A stretch of 64,000 nt of DNA, taken from Zerene cesonia. Taxonomy: Eukaryota; Arthropoda; Insecta; Lepidoptera; Pieridae. The position numbers were made by a program, and so were the translations under genes. Below, in pieces: positions 60,101-64,000 of the stretch. The stretch covers positions 744,001 through 808,000 of the forward strand of contig NW_024045138.1 of assembly GCF_012273895.1 (NCBI RefSeq). Reading direction: 5' to 3'. Under the pieces are notes generated by a model. That model was given only the letters and a program-made list of their open reading frames with translations, was not told the origin of the DNA and searched no databases. Position 1 is the first letter of the stretch, and each line of letters begins with the position of its first letter.

Positions 60101-63100
60101 CTTCGTTAGACTCGATTTTACTCCACTTTAAAGGGACAGATTAATTTCAAATCCCGATTAAATGCTCCACTGCGTAAAAAAGGAATCTTGATTTCTAGAC
60201 GCGTCTAGTTTGAAATAATTAGATAACATAGATCCATCAATGTTAATAAACGTCTTATAAATTACTGTTAATAAATTATCACTTGGCGGGGAACAAATAA
60301 GAGCAAACGAGACGACTTAATCGATTCTATCACTATAGCGTGTGTTGTTTTATTGTTTTTAAACTGCATTTATCATTTATCAATTTATCCACACTTCATC
60401 TCACCATGTCGTACTGCTTGTTCTCGAGCTGCATGAGCTGCGAGATGATCTCCTGCTCGCGCAGCTGGTACATGGCGCGCAGCTCGTCGCGCTGCTCCGT
60501 CTCGCTCTGCAGCCGCGTCTTCTCCCAGTCCTGCGGCCGAAGTGCGAACAACACAACACCAATATTTATTTATATCTATCCCATGTAAATATATGAAAGA
60601 AAGAAAGAAAGAAGAAAGAAAGAAAATACATTTAATCACAAATGCAACAAAAAAAAACTTACAACTAATACATTTTGAGAACAATAAAAAATAAAAATAA
60701 AAATTACATTGGATATATTCTAATATTTGGATAGTATTTGTGATACGGTGGACTACTCAGCATTTGCCTATAATAATATTATAATGTGGAAGAGTTTGTT
60801 TGTTTGTTTGAATGCAATCTGAAAAATTCTATCAGTGTCAGATAGCCCATTTATTGTGGTAGACTATATATGTACCACGGGCGAAGCCGGGTTCGGATTA
60901 CTAATTTTTAATAATTGTAAATTCCTCGAATACATCTCTTCATCTATAATAGATAATAACTTGAGCTGCGAGTTTGTTCCAAGTCGGTTTGTCGCATAAT
61001 GTGTGTTTTAAGATGTATATCTCAATAATATTATAAAGAGAAAACTTTTGTATTTTCTAAGTTTGTATAGTTTTCAAACAAAAACTGCCTGGACGGATTT
61101 CAAAAATTCTTTCACCATTGCAAAGCTGCAACTTCACCGAGTGACATGGGCTATACATGTACCTCGGGCGGAGCCGGGGCGAACAGCTAGTGTGCGTATA
61201 AGTTTAAGTATAGCTTTAACTGTAAGTGCATGTGCAAGTGCAAGTGTAAGTGCAACTGTAAGTATAAGTACAAGTATAAGTCTAAGTGTAAGTCTAAGTA
61301 CAAGCGTAAGTGTAAGTCTAAGTGTAAGTATAAGTGTAAGTCTAAGCGTATGTCTAAGTGTACGTCTAAGTGTAAGTCTAATTATAAGTGTAAGTGTAAG
61401 TGCACCCGCAGACCTGCTCAGCCTCGATCCGCTGCATCTCGAGCGTGAGCGAGGTGTCGGCGATCATCTGCTGCTGCTCCAGGATGTGCTGCACGTTGCG
61501 CGCGCGCTCCGCGTACAGCTCCACCGCGGCGCTCTGCCACACACATCGTACTTTTATTTTTTCTCTTATTATATTTTTTTTTCACTCACACTGAATCTGT
61601 ACTAATATTATGATATTGAGGAATTTGTTTGTTAGCTTGCACCCGTTAATATCAGGAACTACAGGTACAATTCTTTCGGTGTTAGATAGCCCATTTATTG
61701 AGGAAGACTGGGTTATATAACATCAAGTACGCGAGTAAAACATCTGCAGTAGTAATTATTTTTGAAGTGACTTCTTCAGCCCCGTTTTTCATTTTTGGTA
61801 GACTGACATGCTTATCACAGTATGAATTTGAAATATGAACATTTGTAAAGTCATAAGTTTTTCACTTTAAACATCATTGTTTATGACGCTTAAGACCATT
61901 TTTTGTAAAATTATTGTACTATTTAACTATTCTTAAAGTTTCGATTTGTCCTATGATATAAAATAAAAACAGACCAAAACTAAAACGTGGCCTTTACACG
62001 AATAATATTCATTAAAACAATGGCCGGTTATGATATTCTTCGCAACCGCTTCATACATAAGGTGATATTGTTTTTATAAGATTCTTCAACGAAATATAAT
62101 ATGTGTATCACACATACCTTACTGGACCTGTCCACAACTGGCTCGCCAGGCTTGGGCCGGCTGACCGGAGCAGGTGGATTCAGATCCGACAAATTTGGAT
62201 AATCTATTTCACCTGGAAAAACAATAATATTCATTTATTTATTTATTTAAATTAAATACATACTACAGATTCAGAGTACATTGAGCATATTAGTGACTAG
62301 CGGTCCGCCCTGGCTTCGCCCGTGGTACATGTATAGCCTATAGACTTCCACAATAAATGGGCTATACTTAACACGGAAATAATTTTTCAAATTGGACCAG
62401 CAGTTCCTGAGATTAGTGCGTTCAAACAAACAAATAAACAAACTCTTCAGCTTCATATTACTCGTACTAGTATAGATTACATATTTTTGTGTTCAGATCT
62501 CAACCCAATAAAAATATACTATTATTATTTAGATTGCAATACAGCGTTACTTTCTCTGATAGTAGATAGTTTCTATTTTATATAAAAAAAATCATTGAAA
62601 TTAAGTGGAAAATAACTTCAGTTTATAGCAAAATAATTTAGAATAAACATTATTATCAAAAAAACTAAAGCACACAGCTCTGTCTATATATCTGTCTCTT
62701 TTCCATACCTAGACCGAATGAAAATTGGTACAAAGATAGTTTGTGACCTGTAAAAGGACAAAGTAAAAGTTTTGTTCTAGAACTCCAACAGGGACGATAA
62801 CAATGAGACTTTTCATTGACTATGCGGGCGGAAAGTTAGTCCTACTAATCCTACTTTAATCCTACTATAATATTATAAAAGCGAAAGTTTGTAAGGATGT
62901 GTGTGTGTTTGTTGCTCTTTCACGCAAAAGCTGCTGAACCGATTGCAATTTTGGTAAGTAGACAGCTGGACAGCTGGAATAACATATAGGCAACTTTTTA
63001 TACCGATATTCCTACGGGATACGGGCATACGCGGGTGAAACCGCGGGGCGCAGCTAGTAATTAATAAATTACCCAGCATATCGTCCAACATGATCTCCTG

Positions 63101-63982
63101 CGAGGGTGGAACGGCCTGCGGGTTGCTGGTGAACGCTGGATACTTGAGCAGCCAGTCCTCGTAGCCTCCCCACAGTGCTACTGGCTGTCTTGCATATTGG
63201 ACTTTTATATCCCACTGAAATAAGAATACTGGGTATAAGGAAGGGGTAAATTTATTTATATATATGACAAATTTATTTTGCTGTTACGTGTACTAAATAT
63301 GTGAGCAGTTAACAAAACTATTGTTGTGCTTATTTGCGACTAGCCCTCCTCTCGCGGCCTCGCTTACAAAATTTTACACTTCATACATTTTCATACAAAA
63401 GCATATAAAGTAATGAAAAATGTCATACTATTTACATACATATCTTCTTCAAAAATCAACCAAGTACAAAATACTGTAGTAAACGCGAGCGAATCCGCGG
63501 TCGGTACGCTTGTTTTGTAATAATTATAAACAATTGAGAATAAACAGCAAAGTTTATTAATTACTGGCATAAATTACAAGTTATGACAGTAATTAAGTTA
63601 ATAAATAAAATATAGTTTATTAATTACTGGCATAACTTACAAGTTAAGACAGTAATTAAGTTAATAAATAAAATATAGTTTATTAATTACTGGCATAACT
63701 TACAAGTTATGCCAATAGAACAGAAGACATTTTGTAGTAGTGAAATCAAAATAATAAAAACAAATAATTATAATGGTAACATTTGTAATTTTTTTAATAA
63801 TAATTTCTATAATATTGTGACAAACCTTAAGTAGAATGGTCTTCAGCAGATGCAAGGGTTTCCCTGGTATCACAGTAGTGCTACTCCAATCCAGCATAAC
63901 AATTAGATCCATGCTGGCCCTCTCAGCCCAGACAGGCCGTGAGGCTTCTGGTAGGTTCTGTTCCAATACATTTGCCGATTGC
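41143..63982 (-). CDS. Usp8: Usp8/UBPY deubiquitinase, 3' fifteen exons (5' end outside window)
   Basis: Exons, 5' to 3': 63982-63826, 63214-63073, 62212-62118, 61533-61414, 60530-60405, 59948-59825, 58946-58789, 58583-58500, 57236-57126, 45288-45158, 44533-44434, 44074-43949, 43231-43037, 42238-41883, 41245-41143. All phases agree; about 708 residues here. Exons 1-2 are the C-terminal half of a rhodanese-like domain (VMLDWSS, GGYEDWLLKYP), which in USP8 binds NRDP1. Exons 4-7 are coiled coil. Exon 8 carries RSQSSP, a 14-3-3 consensus. The USP domain follows: catalytic Cys in NLGNTCYMNS, QQDSHEF, two zinc CxxC pairs (CTVC, CPTC), catalytic His in GGHYTAYC, and the acidic residues of WYKYDD. 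The protein ends AAYILFYTSCDRT. USP8 removes ubiquitin from endosomal receptors and ESCRT-0. One intron is 11.8 kb and contains the second gap. The N-terminal MIT region lies beyond the right edge. Confidence 0.95.
41636..41793 (+). mobile_element. poly(A)-family retroposon
   Basis: Pyrimidine tract, GGGCGATGATCGCTTACCATC and AAGTATGATATAAAAAAAAA tail. In the last Usp8 intron, 90 bases from exon 14. Confidence 0.6.
42597..42812 (+). mobile_element. chimeric Helitron-like copy (family D fragment joined to family A)
   Basis: Left 60 bases read CTAGCGTTTACCCGCGGC... (end of family D, inverted), running straight into the body and GCGCAGCTAG end of family A. The A start phrase is missing, so D was probably joined or inserted by rearrangement. 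Confidence 0.55.
42925..43018. repeat. TGGCATGGCGTGG-type microsatellite
   Basis: Degenerate 5-bp-based repeat (TGGTATGGTG / TGGCATGGCG) ending 19 bases from the donor of the Usp8 exon at 43037. Overlapping open frames on both strands are artefacts of the repeat and the GC-rich exon. Confidence 0.8.
43319..43483 (+). mobile_element. Helitron-like short repeat, family B
   Basis: A-TCTATATGAATATAATAAAG start, GGCGGACGGCTAG-T end. Confidence 0.65.
43568..43879 (-). mobile_element. tRNA-derived SINE, copy 4
   Basis: Most complete copy: (CAT)n-type tail at 43568, body with CCCACTGCTGGGACACAGGC, and head with plus-strand GGTCTCGAACCCC (B box) and CTGAGCCACCACTGCT (A box). Confidence 0.82.
44639..44820 (-). 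mobile_element. Helitron-like short repeat, family C
   Basis: Plus strand starts CTAGCTGCACCCGGCAAACG and ends GAATTTTATATATTAGAAGA before T; body contains GTCAAGCCGTTTCGGAGG. Related bodies at 49279-49463 and 49550-49735. Confidence 0.65.
48273..48487 (+). mobile_element. Helitron-like family A copy with inverted terminal hairpin
   Basis: Body and ends match family A, but the subterminal hairpin reads GCGGTTTCACCCGC where other copies read GCGGGTGAAACCGC in the same orientation. Ends GGCACAGCTAG, followed by C instead of T. Confidence 0.65.
48670..48745 (+). promoter_or_regulatory. candidate TATA-containing core promoter inside the Usp8 intron
   Basis: CCAAT at 48670-48674, TATATAAG at 48706-48713, and an initiator-like CACAGT at 48738-48743, about 35 bases from the TATA box. 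Orientation is opposite to Usp8. No ORF follows closely, so the product, if any, could be noncoding or spliced. Confidence 0.3.
49279..49463 (-). mobile_element. chimeric Helitron-like copy: family A end on family C body
   Basis: Plus strand begins as family A (CTAGCTGCGCCCCGCGG to AATATCGGGATAAAAA) then switches to family C (AATAGATGTTGGCCGATTCT). A-T flanked. Confidence 0.65.
49550..49735 (-). mobile_element. second chimeric A/C Helitron-like copy
   Basis: Nearly identical to 49279-49463, 86 bases away, same orientation and same A/C switch point. Different flanks show it is a separate insertion and not a local tandem duplication. Confidence 0.65.
51249..51445 (-). mobile_element. Helitron-like short repeat, family D
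   Basis: Plus strand CTAGCTTTTACCTGCGGC at one end and TTATACTATGTAGTGG at the other. Confidence 0.55.
53609..53810 (-). mobile_element. Helitron-like short repeat, family A
   Basis: Complete copy, CTAGCTGCGCCCTGCGG to AAAGGAAGGA before T. Confidence 0.7.
54086..54118. repeat. (TA)n microsatellite
   Basis: About 16 uninterrupted TA units. Confidence 0.9.
54295..55224. mobile_element. 930-bp DNA transposon with ~210-bp terminal inverted repeats
   Basis: Ends GTCCGGTCAATTTAGAC (54295) and GTCTAAATTGACCGGAC (to 55224), flanked by TA on both sides (54293-54294, 55225-55226), a target duplication as in Tc1/mariner-like elements. The inverted repeats match for about 210 bases. Internally, on the minus strand (about 55002-54850), a decayed frame reads KGCSAKCGSKKVGLICSLAC then NGRSCFN, resembling a tesmin/TSO1-type CXC cysteine domain found in some insect transposon proteins. 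No transposase catalytic region is visible, so it is nonautonomous. Confidence 0.75.
55741..55856. repeat. GTAGGTGTTGGTGTAAGT minisatellite abutting the gap
   Basis: 18-bp units in tandem up to the first N. A shorter version reappears at about 57070-57115. Confidence 0.85.
55857..56856. other. assembly gap, 1000 N
   Basis: 1000 undetermined bases in the large Usp8 intron. Flanks are diverged duplicates of each other (55431-55760 and 56857-57090). Confidence 0.99.
56857..57115. repeat. diverged duplicate of the sequence left of the gap
   Basis: Shares in order with 55431-55760: CCTAAAG.CAACAACAA, GTGCTATTGTCAATATAAT, GATAGTCATAAGTATTG-like, GTAGGTGGACA, and AAGAGCACACATAAGTGCTA followed by the start of the minisatellite. 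Confidence 0.75.
57272..57898. mobile_element. 627-bp terminal-inverted-repeat element
   Basis: Ends GGGGGCGTCCATAAATTA and TAATTTATGGACGCTCCC are inverted repeats of about 18 bases. The interior has G-rich blocks and repeated AAATCTCAC, with a palindrome ATCTCACGTGAGAT near 57570. No ORF, so nonautonomous. It begins 36 bases upstream of the Usp8 exon at 57236 (minus-strand sense). Confidence 0.7.
57935..58165 (-). mobile_element. poly(A)-family retroposon
   Basis: Minus-strand copy with CATTCGCAGAGGTAGTGGCT, GGAAACGGGTTTTTGC and a pyrimidine tract in antisense. In the Usp8 intron between 58500 and 57236. Confidence 0.55.
60763..60903 (+). mobile_element. decayed Helitron-like family B copy
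   Basis: Contains AATAATATTATAATGTGGAA and ACCACGGGCGAAGCCGGG; terminal CTAG lost. Confidence 0.5.
61020..61190 (+). mobile_element. Helitron-like family B copy with a minisatellite at its CTAG end
   Basis: A-TCTCAATAATATTATAAAG start and GGGCGAACAGCTAG-T end. The AAGTGTAAGT minisatellite starts within about ten bases of the end. Confidence 0.6.
61199..61403. repeat. AAGTGTAAGTCT minisatellite
   Basis: About 200 bases of 6/12-bp units ending 11 bases from the donor of Usp8 exon 61533-61414. The unit resembles the minisatellites at 55741 and 57070 in another Usp8 intron. Long open frames here are artefacts. Confidence 0.85.
62297..62476 (-). mobile_element. Helitron-like short repeat, family B
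   Basis: Plus strand CTAGCGGTCCGCCCTGGC to CTCGTACTAGTATAGA before T. Confidence 0.65.
62860..63057 (+). mobile_element. Helitron-like short repeat, family A
   Basis: A-TCCTACTATAATATTATAAA start, canonical hairpin GCGGGTGAAACCGC, GGGGCGCAGCTAG-T end. It ends 16 bases before the Usp8 exon boundary at 63073, on the donor side. Confidence 0.72.
63551..63715. repeat. 63-bp tandem repeat with internal inverted arms
   Basis: About 2.6 copies at 63551, 63614 and 63677. Each unit contains TTAATTACTG and its reverse complement CAGTAATTAA about 20 bases apart. In the Usp8 intron between the two rhodanese exons. Confidence 0.85.
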
Positions 63983-64000
63983 CTAAAACACATGGATTAT

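Noticed and set aside
61048..61605. 185-codon plus-strand frame rich in serine/valine
   Set aside because: Runs through the AAGTGTAAGT minisatellite and the antisense of a Usp8 exon.
1..64000. CRISPR arrays, operons or bacterial-type systems
   Set aside because: The tandem repeats found lack spacer structure and the DNA is clearly eukaryotic, with spliced insect genes.

Overview
This 64 kb window is animal nuclear DNA, almost certainly from a moth or butterfly (Lepidoptera). The DNA is AT-rich, genes are split by GT-AG introns, the recognisable genes are insect orthologues, and the introns are packed with short interspersed repeats whose wording is typical of lepidopteran genomes. The species cannot be named from the sequence. 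There are two 1000-base assembly gaps (26248-27247 and 55857-56856).

Layout, left to right. (1) 13-3830, plus strand: the 3' nine exons of masquerade (mas), a clip-domain serine protease homologue whose catalytic serine is glycine. (2) 6482-9198, minus: Chtop (Friend of PRMT1), five exons, with an RGG box and a duplicated C-terminal motif. (3) 10285-27876, plus: Naam, a nicotinamidase with two EF-hands, eight exons, with very large introns full of mobile elements. (4) 31361-32798, minus, and 34722-35755, plus: two head-to-head paralogues of the C19orf12 family, with a candidate spliced 49-residue membrane microprotein (34378-34621) just upstream of the second. (5) 36587-37401, minus: a small three-exon gene that looks like SNAPC5, a subunit of the snRNA-activating complex. 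(6) 41143-63982, minus: the 3' fifteen exons of Usp8/UBPY, covering the rhodanese half, coiled coils, a 14-3-3 site and the whole USP catalytic domain. The 5' part of Usp8 lies beyond the right edge.

The genes are functionally unrelated housekeeping or developmental genes; nothing suggests an operon or a gene cluster apart from the C19orf12-like pair. Chtop and Naam are divergent neighbours with about 1.1 kb between start codons. mas and Chtop converge, as do the plus-strand C19orf12-like gene and SNAPC5.

The rest is mostly intronic and intergenic mobile DNA. Four families of roughly 150-200 bp repeats share TC...CTAG ends inserted between A and T, the signature of Helitrons. There are also tRNA-headed SINEs, a poly(A)-tailed retroposon family, LINE fragments (one RTE-like and two further LINE pieces lying tail to tail), and two terminal-inverted-repeat DNA elements. 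Points most worth a second look are the spliced microprotein, the Helitron-like unification (including one copy with a flipped hairpin), a recurrent GTGTACGCGCCCTTAT-like motif packed directly behind the Usp8 stop codon, the 930 bp long-TIR element carrying a decayed cysteine-rich domain, and a duplication flanking the second gap that may be an assembly artefact. I found no CRISPR array, rRNA or complete tRNA gene.
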